From Spirosoma agri (GTDB lineage: Bacteria > Bacteroidota > Bacteroidia > Cytophagales > Spirosomataceae), in assembly GCF_010747415.1 (NCBI RefSeq), contig NZ_JAAGNZ010000001.1, positions 806,001 to 870,000 of the forward strand: 64,000 nucleotides of DNA, read 5' to 3'. Each line of letters opens with the position of its first letter. Position 1 is the stretch's first letter. The position numbers were made by a program, and so were the translations under genes. Shown here one piece after another: positions 9,522 to 17,923 of the stretch. The notes under the pieces were generated by a model. That model was not told the origin of the DNA. It saw only the letters and a list, made by a program, of their open reading frames with translations, and did no database searches.

Positions 9522-11717
9522 ATGTTTCGACCTGTACTTTTCGCGCTGTCCTTGTTATTGCTCACCCTGTCAATGGCCTGGAGCGCACCCGATGACAAGC
9601 ATATTGAAATAGAAACCCGAAATACCGCCCTGGTTATCCGGATTGACAAAGACCAGAACCCGACGATTGTGCATCTGGGTCAGCGACTCATCCGCCCCGA
9701 TGAATACGGGAAGATTCCGGAAAATGGGAAGCGCGGAGAAGATTATACCGGTCTTTACAACTCCGTATATACCCCCGCCGGAGGACGCAATTTGCTGGAA
9801 CCCGCTATCCAGGTGACCCACGCCGATGGCAATCCGTCGCTGGATTTACGCTACGTTCGGCACGAACGTAAACCCGATGGTGACGGGGTTGTGCTAACAA
9901 CGATTTACCTGAAAGATCCGCAGTATCCGTTTGAGGTAACGCTCTATTACAAAGCGTATCAAAACGAAGATGTTATCGAGCAGTGGTCTACCATCCGGCA
10001 TACGGAGAAGAAAAACGTTGTACTGCACAAATACGCATCGGCCAACTTGTACATACCAGCCGAGAATTACTACCTGACCCATTTTCATGGGGACTGGGCA
10101 AACGAAATGAATCCGACGGAGGAGTTGCTTTCGGAAGGGTTGAAGGTGCTGGATACCAAGTTGGGAACACGCGCTGATTTATTTCAACCCCCTTCGTTCA
10201 TGGTTGCCCTAAATCAGCCCGCCGAGGAAGATAAGGGCGCGGTTTTGGCAGGAACGCTGGCCTGGTCGGGAAACTACCAGCTTGCGTTTGAAGTCGATCC
10301 GCTTCATAATCTGCGGCTTATGGCCGGGATTAATCCATACGCTTCGGCATACACGCTGACACCGGGCAAGGAATTCACTACCCCTGCTTTTCTATTTACG
10401 TACTCAACTTCGGGGAAAGGAACGGCCAGCCGGAATTTGCATCGCTGGGCGCGTAAGTTCCGGATTCCGCAGGGGCAGGGTAACCGGCTGACGCTGCTCA
10501 ACAACTGGGAAGCGACTTATTTTGACTTCAACGAGGAAAAACTGACGGCTCTGTTTACCGATGGAAAAAAGCTGGGCGTCGATCTGTTTTTGCTCGACGA
10601 TGGCTGGTTTGGCAATAAATACCCGCGCAACAGCGACCGCGCTGGTCTGGGCGACTGGCAGGAGAATGTCAAAAAGCTGCCCCATGGGTTAGGTCATCTG
10701 GTGAAAGGAGCCGAAAGTGCGGGTATTAAGTTCGGTATCTGGCTGGAACCGGAAATGGTCAATCCCAAAAGTGAACTCTACGAAAAACATTCCGATTGGG
10801 TGCTGAAACTGCCCAACCGGCAGGAGTATTATTTTAGAAACCAACTGGTACTCGACCTGACCAACCCGAAAGTTCAGGAATTTGTCTACAGTGTTGTCGA
10901 TGATGTAATGACGAAGAACCCAACCCTTGGCTACATCAAATGGGACTGTAATGCCGTCATTTATAACGCGTTTTCGGCAACCAACCCCAACCCGTCGCAT
11001 CTTTACGTGGAATACGTGCAGGGGCTGTACAAGGTAATGGAACGATTGAGGACCAAATACCCGACCTTACCTATGATGCTTTGTTCGGGGGGCGGTGGTC
11101 GCGTCGACTACGGTGCCTTGCGGTATTTCACCGAGTTCTGGCCGAGCGACAACACCGACGGGCTGGAGCGGGTGTTCATTCAGTGGAACTATTCGTACTT
11201 CTTTCCGTCAATAGCTACGTGCAACCACGTGACGGACTGGGGTAAGCAACCGATCAAGTTCCGCACCGACGTTGCCATGATGGGAAAAGTTGGGTACGAT
11301 ATTGTTGTCAGCAAGCTCGATGCGAACGAATTAGCATTCAGTCAGCAGGCGCTGAAGACGTATGAACAAATCAAAAATGTTGTGTGGCAGGGAGATCTGT
11401 TCCGGCTGGCATCGCCGTACGCAACTGATATGGCGTCACTGATGTACGTAAGCGACGCTAAAGACCGGGCTGTCTGGTTTTCGTACCTGACAAAAAATCG
11501 GTACAAGGCCGGCAGTACCGCACCTGTTCGTCTGAAAGGGCTCGATCCGGCCAAGAATTACTCCATTCGGGAGCTGAATCTATATCCGGGTACCAAGTCG
11601 ACGATTAGCAGCGATGCCGCCGTTTATTCGGGCAATTACTTGATGACCATTGGGTTCAATCCCAACGTCGATACACAGCGGACGAGCGTTGTGCTTGAGC
11701 TAACGGAACGTAACTAA
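9522..11717 (+). CDS. Alpha-galactosidase, glycoside hydrolase family 36
   Basis: 731 residues with a signal peptide (MFRPVLFALSLLLLTLSMAW). The N-terminal beta-supersandwich (about 25-310) is followed by the catalytic barrel: NNWEATYFDFNEEKL, FLLDDGWFG, GIKFGIWLEPEMVNP, GYIKWDCN (nucleophile Asp475) and EFWPSDNTDG (acid/base Asp543). These match the KWD and SDxxD signatures of GH36. It should hydrolyse terminal alpha-galactosyl residues from oligosaccharides or plant galactans, retaining configuration, in the periplasm. Length and motif order are normal for bacterial GH36. It points away from the PUL at 14264-27785 and is probably controlled separately. Confidence 0.9.
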   Translation: MFRPVLFALSLLLLTLSMAWSAPDDKHIEIETRNTALVIRIDKDQNPTIVHLGQRLIRPDEYGKIPENGKRGEDYTGLYNSVYTPAGGRNLLEPAIQVTHADGNPSLDLRYVRHERKPDGDGVVLTTIYLKDPQYPFEVTLYYKAYQNEDVIEQWSTIRHTEKKNVVLHKYASANLYIPAENYYLTHFHGDWANEMNPTEELLSEGLKVLDTKLGTRADLFQPPSFMVALNQPAEEDKGAVLAGTLAWSGNYQLAFEVDPLHNLRLMAGINPYASAYTLTPGKEFTTPAFLFTYSTSGKGTASRNLHRWARKFRIPQGQGNRLTLLNNWEATYFDFNEEKLTALFTDGKKLGVDLFLLDDGWFGNKYPRNSDRAGLGDWQENVKKLPHGLGHLVKGAESAGIKFGIWLEPEMVNPKSELYEKHSDWVLKLPNRQEYYFRNQLVLDLTNPKVQEFVYSVVDDVMTKNPTLGYIKWDCNAVIYNAFSATNPNPSHLYVEYVQGLYKVMERLRTKYPTLPMMLCSGGGGRVDYGALRYFTEFWPSDNTDGLERVFIQWNYSYFFPSIATCNHVTDWGKQPIKFRTDVAMMGKVGYDIVVSKLDANELAFSQQALKTYEQIKNVVWQGDLFRLASPYATDMASLMYVSDAKDRAVWFSYLTKNRYKAGSTAPVRLKGLDPAKNYSIRELNLYPGTKSTISSDAAVYSGNYLMTIGFNPNVDTQRTSVVLELTERN

Positions 11718-11808
11718 TAGAGTTGGGACAAAAACTGGAGCTGGTCTTTGTCCACAAATACTAGCTGTACCCACAGTACAACTATGCTGAAGAAAGTATG
11801 GGTAAAGG

Positions 11809-11985
11809 CTACTTGGTTTCAACGTAGCGTTTACCTGCCTTCTTGCCCGAGGTGCGAGGCAGGTTCAGGCGTATAGGAATACGGTATCGCTGCCGAACTT
11901 GTTGTGTGTACTCTTCCAGCATCCGGTAGAAGTCTTCTTCACTACCTGAATCGTCATCTTGTAGTGGTTGCGAGCGTTCGGCCAT
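11809..11985 (-). CDS. Small hypothetical protein
   Basis: A 58-residue ORF from ATG 11985 (MAERSQPLQDDDSGSEEDFY...), charged and predicted helical, with an acidic first half and a very basic end (SGKKAGKRYVETK). Longer starts would run into the response-regulator gene upstream, so the short version is preferred. I recognise no family. It lies 76 bases after the response regulator on the same strand and might be co-transcribed. The composition is protein-like but the length makes the call uncertain. Confidence 0.4.
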   Translation of the reverse strand: MAERSQPLQDDDSGSEEDFYRMLEEYTQQVRQRYRIPIRLNLPRTSGKKAGKRYVETK

Positions 11986-12061
11986 GGGATAGTAAGTCCT
12001 ATACGTCAGTGATTTTGACGCAATATAAGAAAAACTACTTAGTTGCGAACGAATCGACCCG

Positions 12062-12550
12062 TTAATTGAGCGAAAGAGCCGTACTGTCAATTAGCTTTTT
12101 CATATCCGGGCAAAGTACTCGAGACTTAATTTTAAGTGCCTGATTCTCTGACCAATGGTGTTGCAAGTGCTGTATGCTGGAAACCAGTTGTACGTAGCTC
12201 TGCTCTTTGCTCACGTAACTCGTAGTTCCTAGTTCATAACAGCGCTCGATGTGCTGCTTATGATGCATAGCCGAGAGAATGGAAACGGGAATACCACGAA
12301 AGGCTTCGTTTTCCTTCAGAAAGCGCAGTAGTTCAATGCCGTTGAAGACCGGCATTTCCAGATCCAGAATGATCAAATCTGGCAGACGCCCGTCCAGTTG
12401 ATGCGTTAAATGAGTGAGTAGATTTGAGCCATTATCGAATAATCGTAGTGTGCATTCTTTGAAGTGTTCAGAAAAAATTCGCTGTAGGAGGTATCTGTCG
12501 TCTTCATCGTCATCTACAGCGTAAATTAACGGTCGGGAGAAATCGGGCAT
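12062..12550 (-). CDS. Single-domain response regulator (CheY-like receiver)
   Basis: About 162 residues from ATG 12550; two in-frame ATGs up to 12595 are alternative starts. It is a lone receiver domain: YAVDDDEDDRYLLQ carries the acidic triad, DLIILDLEMPVFNGIEL the phospho-accepting Asp, VSILSAMHH the switch Ser and SYVSKEQSY the conserved Lys. No output domain follows. The phosphorelay partner is not adjacent: a LytTR protein lies divergently upstream at 12860 but no kinase is near. This class (Rcp1/CheY-like) often relays phosphate or controls a partner by binding. Confidence 0.85.
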   Translation of the reverse strand: MPDFSRPLIYAVDDDEDDRYLLQRIFSEHFKECTLRLFDNGSNLLTHLTHQLDGRLPDLIILDLEMPVFNGIELLRFLKENEAFRGIPVSILSAMHHKQHIERCYELGTTSYVSKEQSYVQLVSSIQHLQHHWSENQALKIKSRVLCPDMKKLIDSTALSLN

Positions 12551-12859
12551 TATATTTAATGAATTGGATAAAGTGGTAGAGAAATCCATATGCAATGTAA
12601 CTATATATTGTAAATTAAAAAATAGGCATTTAATGATACGAAAAATTGATTATTCGGTCCGGAACGGTTACTGAGTTTACTTACTTTCGTATTTTATTGA
12701 TTATCAGGCTTAATTGGTTAAGGATTAGTCGACTATGAATGGCTACTTTTACTACTATGCTCACAATAAGCCTACTAACATAATAGAATATTAATTTGAC
12801 GTCAGGAATCTAATCAGGTTGTCAAACTCGTACGTAGAAGAGCAGCAAACAACCGTTTA

Positions 12860-13282
12860 ATGACTTTCTTTTTTGAACAGACAACCGTCGTTCCTGCCGA
12901 ATTGCTTGCCTGGCTTCCTATCCGCCTAACCGTCCGGAATGAGAGCAGACAATTGGTTTCGGTCGCTGATATAACCGTTCTGGAAGCTGAACTCAATTAT
13001 TGCCGGGTGTATCTGAAAAATGGTCAGGAGCTTTTGACAACAAAGACGCTGAAGTACCATCATGACCAGTTACCAGCCGATTGGTTCGTGCGTATTCACC
13101 GCAATTGTGTGATCAATCGCCGGTTTATCGAAAAAATTGGCATAGTTGATGGTAGTTACCAAATCGATCTGACTATTGGCAAGGCAGTTCCAGTTTCGCG
13201 TCGTCGCTGGGGAGAAATTCGGCGCCAATTGCTAGGAGATCACGCAGTAAAAAGTCGCTCTATAAACGCTTCTTTTCGATAA
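12860..13282 (+). CDS. Stand-alone LytTR DNA-binding protein
   Basis: A 140-residue protein consisting almost wholly of a LytTR domain: DITVLEAELNYCRVYLKNG, LLTTKTLKYHHDQLP, WFVRIHRNCVINRRFIEKI and the C-terminal strand KAVPVSRRRW. The usual receiver domain is missing, so it is either constitutive or works with the stand-alone receiver encoded divergently at 12550. LytTR domains bind DNA through beta strands and commonly regulate surface or secreted products. The 264 bases between the two genes are AT-rich and would hold both promoters. Confidence 0.85.
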   Translation: MTFFFEQTTVVPAELLAWLPIRLTVRNESRQLVSVADITVLEAELNYCRVYLKNGQELLTTKTLKYHHDQLPADWFVRIHRNCVINRRFIEKIGIVDGSYQIDLTIGKAVPVSRRRWGEIRRQLLGDHAVKSRSINASFR

Positions 13283-13419
13283 TTTATTTGGGTGTATACC
13301 GTAAACACAATTGTATATATGTGTCTAAGGCGCTTATACTTTAAATTAAATTTGTATTAATATCCAAAAAGATAGTAGAATAATTAAACATTTGCCTTCG
13401 TTCTACTGATAAGTAGCGT

Positions 13420-13683
13420 ATGGGTACTGTAATGAAAGCAACAATAGGAAATGTAATCAGGCTCTGGTTTGGTGCTGATACACCAATTCGACACCACAAA
13501 ATTAAACTGAATCCTCTCTTGTGGGCTGCTTGTCAGCGAGTTAGTCAGGATTTCAAGGCACCTTCCGGCGCTTTAGTCAAAGAACGCTATCGGAAATCCG
13601 ACAAAACTTCTTTTGCAAAGGCCGTCCTTGAAGAAATGGACCAGACCGAAGAACCTGAAGAGTCCTTACAAAACGCTTATTAA
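13420..13683 (+). CDS. Hypothetical protein
   Basis: An 87-residue basic ORF (MGTVMKATIGNVIRLWFGAD...) with a Lys/Arg-rich centre and an acidic C-terminus (EEMDQTEEPEESLQNAY). It contains no recognisable motif, no signal peptide and no membrane segment. It lies 137 bases after the LytTR gene in the same direction. Composition and start context are compatible with a real small gene but nothing else supports it. Confidence 0.4.
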   Translation: MGTVMKATIGNVIRLWFGADTPIRHHKIKLNPLLWAACQRVSQDFKAPSGALVKERYRKSDKTSFAKAVLEEMDQTEEPEESLQNAY

Positions 13684-14263
13684 TGCGGTAAGGCGCTTGG
13701 CAGATGAAAAGAGTTGGTATCGAGTATATTATCAGCTAGTGATGTTATACCCGACACTGACAGCTATGTCCGTTGAGAGGCTAATCAAGCCAACTAGCAA
13801 CTTATTTTGGTGTGATGTGGCGTTCAACAGCCTAATTTGTGTTTAGTTTAGAAGAGTCATTTGCTGTAACAATTGTGTCTGTCTTGTGCTGTTGGTTATA
13901 GCCATTTCTTTCCGGATCAATCGATGAGTCGTAGCTCATCGTTTTAGTGACCGATCTGTCCTCCACCTTATCAATAAGACGACCTACGCCCCGAAAACCG
14001 CTGCTGTCGCTTTTTCTTTCCAGTTAAGAACCCGCCAGCGAGCAGTTGAATGTCGTTTCCAGAAAACCATCAATACCCATCTTTATCGTTTCGTCATTAC
14101 TCTGCGATTTACCTACGTGGTATTCCATTGAACGACAATCAGTTATGTTGCCAGGTGGGCAGTTTGGAACTTTAATGTGTAAGAAATGCCGTTGGTGGGT
14201 GGTTGAAATAACTCTTCAGGGACAAGACCGCAACCGCGAAAACGTATACTTAAGAGAAATCAA
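13684..14263. other. Non-coding stretch after the 87-residue ORF
   Basis: About 580 bases without a convincing gene. A small hairpin (CGATGAG/CTCATCG with a short loop) sits near 13920. A weak rightward ORF (14046-14267) overlaps the end of the GH78 gene and is not supported. The base composition is more mixed than in the neighbouring genes. Confidence 0.5.
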
Positions 14264-16546
14264 CTAGCGGACTTCCCATTCGTACGAACCCGCGCTAACG
14301 GCGGTGATCTTCCAGAAATTTCCTTCTGCAACAGCCCTGATACGTTTACCGTTCTGCTGAACCTGGCTTTTTGCGGACCTACGGGGTAGGTACACGACAC
14401 CGGTCATGTTGGCGGGCAGCGTAGCACGCAGACGGAAACTGGTCGGCGTATTGTCGAACGAAACATGGATGGGTCCCCGAAGGGTTGGCAGTTTCAGGGA
14501 CGCCTGCCGGAGGGTGTCGGGCTGGGGTTTTATCTGAACGGTTTCGAAAGCAGGGGTCAACGCTTCGACACCCATTAGTTTCCGGACAATGATGTTGGCA
14601 GGAGCCGCCCCCCAGGCGTGGTTCCAGTCCTGATTGGGTTTGTAGCGGGTATCCCAGGCTTCGGTCGTCATGGTAGAACCGGTTCGGAGCATGTTGTACC
14701 AGCTACGTTCGTCGGTTGAGGTAAGCAATGATAGCGCATAAGCACTTTCGTTGGCATTGTAGAGCGCATCCAGCAAAAATTGCGAGCCGTAGACGCTGCA
14801 TGCCATCCCGCGCGACCGGATATGCGTCAACACGCTTGGCTGGTACTTAGCCGGCACCAGCCCAAACGCCAGCGCCATCATGTTGGCATGAAGCGATGCG
14901 TGGTCCGTACCTTCGCCATCGCGGATTAGTCCCATCCTGGTGTCGACAAAGGTGGCTTGGTAAGCCTTTCTGACTTGGATTGCCCGATTGGTAAAAAAAG
15001 CAGCCTCATCCGTTTTCCCCAGCTGATTTGCCAGTTGCGCCATGCAGGTCAGCGCCTGGTAGTGGAAGGCATTGACAACGGCGTTGTAATCCCGGAAAAC
15101 AAAGCCATCGGTTTCGCCCACTTCTTTCTTCCCAAGTCCCAGTATGCCCTGCTGCGGCCAGTCGACAATATCCTGGATGATGGGTCGGCCATCGAACGTG
15201 TCGTAGTGAATCGACTGCTTGAACGCAGCCGTTTGAAGCCCCGTGCGCGTACTGATCAGCCCATCCGGACGAGCCAGAGAAAGCAGGAGCTTAGCTTTAA
15301 GTTCAGGATACAGGGCTTCTGCCGTGCGCGAATCGCCGGAGTTCAGGTAGTCGTACCAGGCAATCAGCACGTTCTGCAACGACCATTCTGTGGGCCAAGT
15401 GGCATGATAAATCAAGTAGTTCAGGGATCGCTTGGCAATGGTATATTCGGCATCGGTAGCGTAGTGCGAAAGCTGATTGATCAGAGCATCAGCCTCGTAG
15501 GGAATCCGTTCCCGGTCACCATCGACGTAGAAACCGCTGAACGTGGTTGCTTTGATGGTGTGTTTGCAAAGGTCCCAGATCTGGTTCAGCAGTGTATCTG
15601 AACTGGTGAATGCTGATGCCGTTTCCGCAAATGGATAGGCAACCACCTGACGAACAACCTGTTCAACGTGACTGATCGAAGCGGGTAGTTCCAGCTCAAC
15701 GTAGCGGAAGGGGAGTACTTCGCCAATGTAATCGGGCATTCGAATGGCCTTGGGGCCGGTATTGCGCTTATCAGGTTTAAATTGAATCGCGTACCGGTGC
15801 CTACCCTGTTGCAGCAAAACCGGAATCCGACGATACCGAAGTACGCCAGTCGGTTTGGGATTTACGTGCCCATCGGCTGTAATGGCTTCGCCGACATGCA
15901 GGATGAGCGTGTCCTGTTCGGTGGAGCAATTCACCGTTACGAACACCTGCGCAAAGGCATCTTTCCCAAAATCATAAATGACCCGTTTCTCGTCGACGGC
16001 CCGTTGTGAAACGGGTACTTCCTCCGTTTTAACGACGGGGTAAAAGGGTGTTTCGTAAGTAGCCAACTGGGGGGCTGTGCGGAATGCTTTCGGTTGGGAA
16101 AACCCACTTTCAACGTTTTTGTCATTCCAGACGTTAACGCGCCAGAAATAAATTCGATTGGTATCCAGCTGACGACCAGTGGGTAGTAGAACGCCCACGC
16201 TTTGGCTGCTCATCACTTTTCCGGAGTCCCATACGTCGCCCTGATCCGCCTGGCTATGTTTCCGGGACGAGGATACAATCAATCGGTAAGCTGTCTGTCG
16301 GCTTGTTCCGCCCGTGTTGGAAAGTGCCCAGCTAAAGGAGGGCCTGGTGCTACGGATCAGCGCCAATTGTCCGGAAAAGCCGGATGAGTCAGCTGCTTCG
16401 AGGGTGAGGTTCGTCAGAAAACCATTACTCCACACCTTATCGGTATGCAGTAGTAAGTCGGTTCGCAGAGACGCAGGTGGTTTTGGTAACTGAGCTGAAG
16501 CCACCAGACTGATCGAGAGCAGCACCCAAAAGAAACAATAGCGCAT
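14264..16546 (-). CDS. Alpha-L-rhamnosidase-like glycoside hydrolase (GH78)
   Basis: 760 residues with a signal peptide (MRYCFFWVLLSISLVASA). The N-terminus has a fibronectin-like region (STRPSFSWAL ... YRLIVSSS ... YFWRVNVW) typical of bacterial rhamnosidases. The central (alpha/alpha)6 barrel carries FSGFYVDGDRERIPYEADA, the GH78 region with the general-acid Glu, and WPTEWSLQNVLIAWYDYL. Near the end, WNHAWGAAPANIIVRKLMGV is the standard C-terminal signature, followed by a beta-sandwich. The expected role is removing terminal alpha-L-rhamnose (or a related deoxysugar) from a complex glycan in the periplasm. It is the last gene of the PUL, separated from GH43 by a 240-base gap holding a long hairpin. 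Confidence 0.85.
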   Translation of the reverse strand: MRYCFFWVLLSISLVASAQLPKPPASLRTDLLLHTDKVWSNGFLTNLTLEAADSSGFSGQLALIRSTRPSFSWALSNTGGTSRQTAYRLIVSSSRKHSQADQGDVWDSGKVMSSQSVGVLLPTGRQLDTNRIYFWRVNVWNDKNVESGFSQPKAFRTAPQLATYETPFYPVVKTEEVPVSQRAVDEKRVIYDFGKDAFAQVFVTVNCSTEQDTLILHVGEAITADGHVNPKPTGVLRYRRIPVLLQQGRHRYAIQFKPDKRNTGPKAIRMPDYIGEVLPFRYVELELPASISHVEQVVRQVVAYPFAETASAFTSSDTLLNQIWDLCKHTIKATTFSGFYVDGDRERIPYEADALINQLSHYATDAEYTIAKRSLNYLIYHATWPTEWSLQNVLIAWYDYLNSGDSRTAEALYPELKAKLLLSLARPDGLISTRTGLQTAAFKQSIHYDTFDGRPIIQDIVDWPQQGILGLGKKEVGETDGFVFRDYNAVVNAFHYQALTCMAQLANQLGKTDEAAFFTNRAIQVRKAYQATFVDTRMGLIRDGEGTDHASLHANMMALAFGLVPAKYQPSVLTHIRSRGMACSVYGSQFLLDALYNANESAYALSLLTSTDERSWYNMLRTGSTMTTEAWDTRYKPNQDWNHAWGAAPANIIVRKLMGVEALTPAFETVQIKPQPDTLRQASLKLPTLRGPIHVSFDNTPTSFRLRATLPANMTGVVYLPRRSAKSQVQQNGKRIRAVAEGNFWKITAVSAGSYEWEVR

Positions 16547-16583
16547 GAAGCTTCCTTAGTGAAATTTGGTTTGTAGTGATGGC

Positions 16584-16652
16584 ATGACGTTGCGGGAGGT
16601 TCGATACGCCGTATCTCAAAGATACGGCGTATCGAACCTCCCGCAACGTCAT
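16584..16652. repeat. Perfect long hairpin, 33-bp arms, 3-base loop (repeat D)
   Basis: The 33 bases 16584-16616 are repeated as an exact reverse complement at 16620-16652 around the loop CAA. The inner part (ATACGCCGTATCT / AGATACGGCGTAT) is shared with the hairpin at 32315-32377, while the outer parts differ. It lies between the GH43 stop and the GH78 start in the PUL. There is no T-run, so it is more likely a dispersed palindromic element or an mRNA-stabilising/processing structure than a simple terminator. Confidence 0.85.
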
Positions 16653-16786
16653 GAAAGGGCAACGCCTGATAGTGTAAATCTACGCTACGATCAAGTCGTA
16701 AATCGTCGCTACGCCAAATTTTTTGTGCGTGTGTAGCAACCGCAAGAAGACCAGTGAATAGTCGTACGACTCCGTCGCTTGGTATC

Positions 16787-17794
16787 TTACTCCTGCGCCT
16801 TCCAGCGCGTTAAATTCCACTCGTCCTGCCATTCGACTACGGGCTGCTGGTTCTCGAATGTTACCGGTAACCACAAGTAGCGACTGTCTTTCAGGTCTTT
16901 AGGGTTCCACTTGTCGGCCATAAAAATGAACGCATTCCGTTTGCCCTGTACGGGTTGAATGTACGTTGACTGACCCCCGTATGTCTTGTCCGCCAAAGGT
17001 CCTTGCATGGGGTCGCCGACCAGTTTCCAGGGGCCGAAGAGCGACTGGGCAACGTGTAGACTGGCCTGATTGGGAGCCCAGCCCGTGCAGCCGCTGGTGA
17101 TCAGGTAATACTTGTTATCTTTTCTAAACAGAGCGGGCGCTTCCCGGTGATTACTGAAAAGCAACGTGTCCTGCGTTGTGGCCGACAGGTAATCGTCGGT
17201 TAGTTTCACCAGCCGTAGATCGTAATTCTCGCGAGCTGAATAAATGTGGTAGGCCGAGCCATCGTCGTCGACGAAAAGCGTCATGTCACGGGACATATGG
17301 CCGTTGGGCCGAAAGCTCTTTACGTATTTGAACGGGCCGGTCACTTTATCGCTGACCGCGACACCGGCGCGGGCGGCTTTGTATCCCTGGCCGGGCAACT
17401 CAAGGTGAAACCACATCACGTACTGCTTCGTCTTCGGATTGTAAATGACCTTGGGACGTTCCATGAGGCCATTGGTGGCAATCTCGCTCGTCGGGTCATT
17501 CGATTTCGCCAGTGCCAGTCCTTCGTTTTTCCAGGTATAGAGGTCTTTCGACGAATAGACATTGACGCCTTCGGATGCAGACGATCCGCGTTTCTCCCCG
17601 AACCAGTAGTATGTGCCTTTATCAAAGAGTAACCCTCCGCCGTGGGCATTGATCACCTCACCTTTGTCGTCGTACCAGATCTGGCCGGGTTTAAATGACT
17701 GCTGCTTCGGCTGTGTAGTCTTTTCCTGAGCCTGACTAAAAAACGAACTGGCGCTTAGCGTAAGCACCAGCATCGTAAACGGAATGCATTTCAT
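16787..17794 (-). CDS. Glycoside hydrolase family 43 protein (exo-beta-1,3-galactanase-like)
   Basis: 335 residues from ATG 17794, which starts a signal peptide (MKCIPFTMLVLTLSASSFFS); the longer frame upstream reads into a repeat. A five-bladed propeller is indicated by VINAHGGGLLFDKGTYYWFG, VNVYSSKDLYTWKNEGLAL, RPKVIYNPKTKQYVMWFHL, MSRDMTLFVDDDGSAYHIYS and EAPALFRKDNKYYLITSGCT. The INAHGGG ... YYWFGE start resembles the subgroup with exo-beta-1,3-galactanases more than xylosidases; that subgroup call is from memory of the motif and is uncertain. It probably trims galactan or arabinose side chains in the periplasm, downstream of SusCD uptake. Hairpins flank the gene on both sides. Confidence 0.8.
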   Translation of the reverse strand: MKCIPFTMLVLTLSASSFFSQAQEKTTQPKQQSFKPGQIWYDDKGEVINAHGGGLLFDKGTYYWFGEKRGSSASEGVNVYSSKDLYTWKNEGLALAKSNDPTSEIATNGLMERPKVIYNPKTKQYVMWFHLELPGQGYKAARAGVAVSDKVTGPFKYVKSFRPNGHMSRDMTLFVDDDGSAYHIYSARENYDLRLVKLTDDYLSATTQDTLLFSNHREAPALFRKDNKYYLITSGCTGWAPNQASLHVAQSLFGPWKLVGDPMQGPLADKTYGGQSTYIQPVQGKRNAFIFMADKWNPKDLKDSRYLWLPVTFENQQPVVEWQDEWNLTRWKAQE

Positions 17795-17835
17795 CGGGAA
17801 ACCAGTTGAATAAGAAAGGTAAGTAAAAAACTGTA

Positions 17836-17915
17836 GCGCGGGTGGCAACCCGCGTAGTTAAAGACTAGATTGGTCGTGTATTTTAGTCTTCGACTACGCG
17901 GGTTGCCACCCACGC
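17836..17915. repeat. Long hairpin, 31-base arms with three mismatches (repeat A)
   Basis: Bases 17836-17866 and 17885-17915 are reverse complements except at three positions, with an 18-base loop. Each arm carries the nested palindrome GCGGGTGGCAACCCGC. It belongs to the same family as the repeat at 27842-27901 and, more loosely, 33404-33453. It separates susD (stop at 17924) from GH43. Confidence 0.8.
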
Positions 17916-17923
17916 AACTCGCA

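Noticed and set aside
13613-13846. 77-residue ORF overlapping the 87-residue ORF
   Set aside because: Different frame over the end of a more plausible small gene, no recognisable features.
14046-14267. 73-residue ORF before the GH78 stop
   Set aside because: Overlaps the GH78 stop codon on the opposite strand and has no family; not enough support.
16584-16652. Simple rho-independent terminator
   Set aside because: The stem is 33 bp long and has no T-run; the core recurs elsewhere, which fits a dispersed repeat better.
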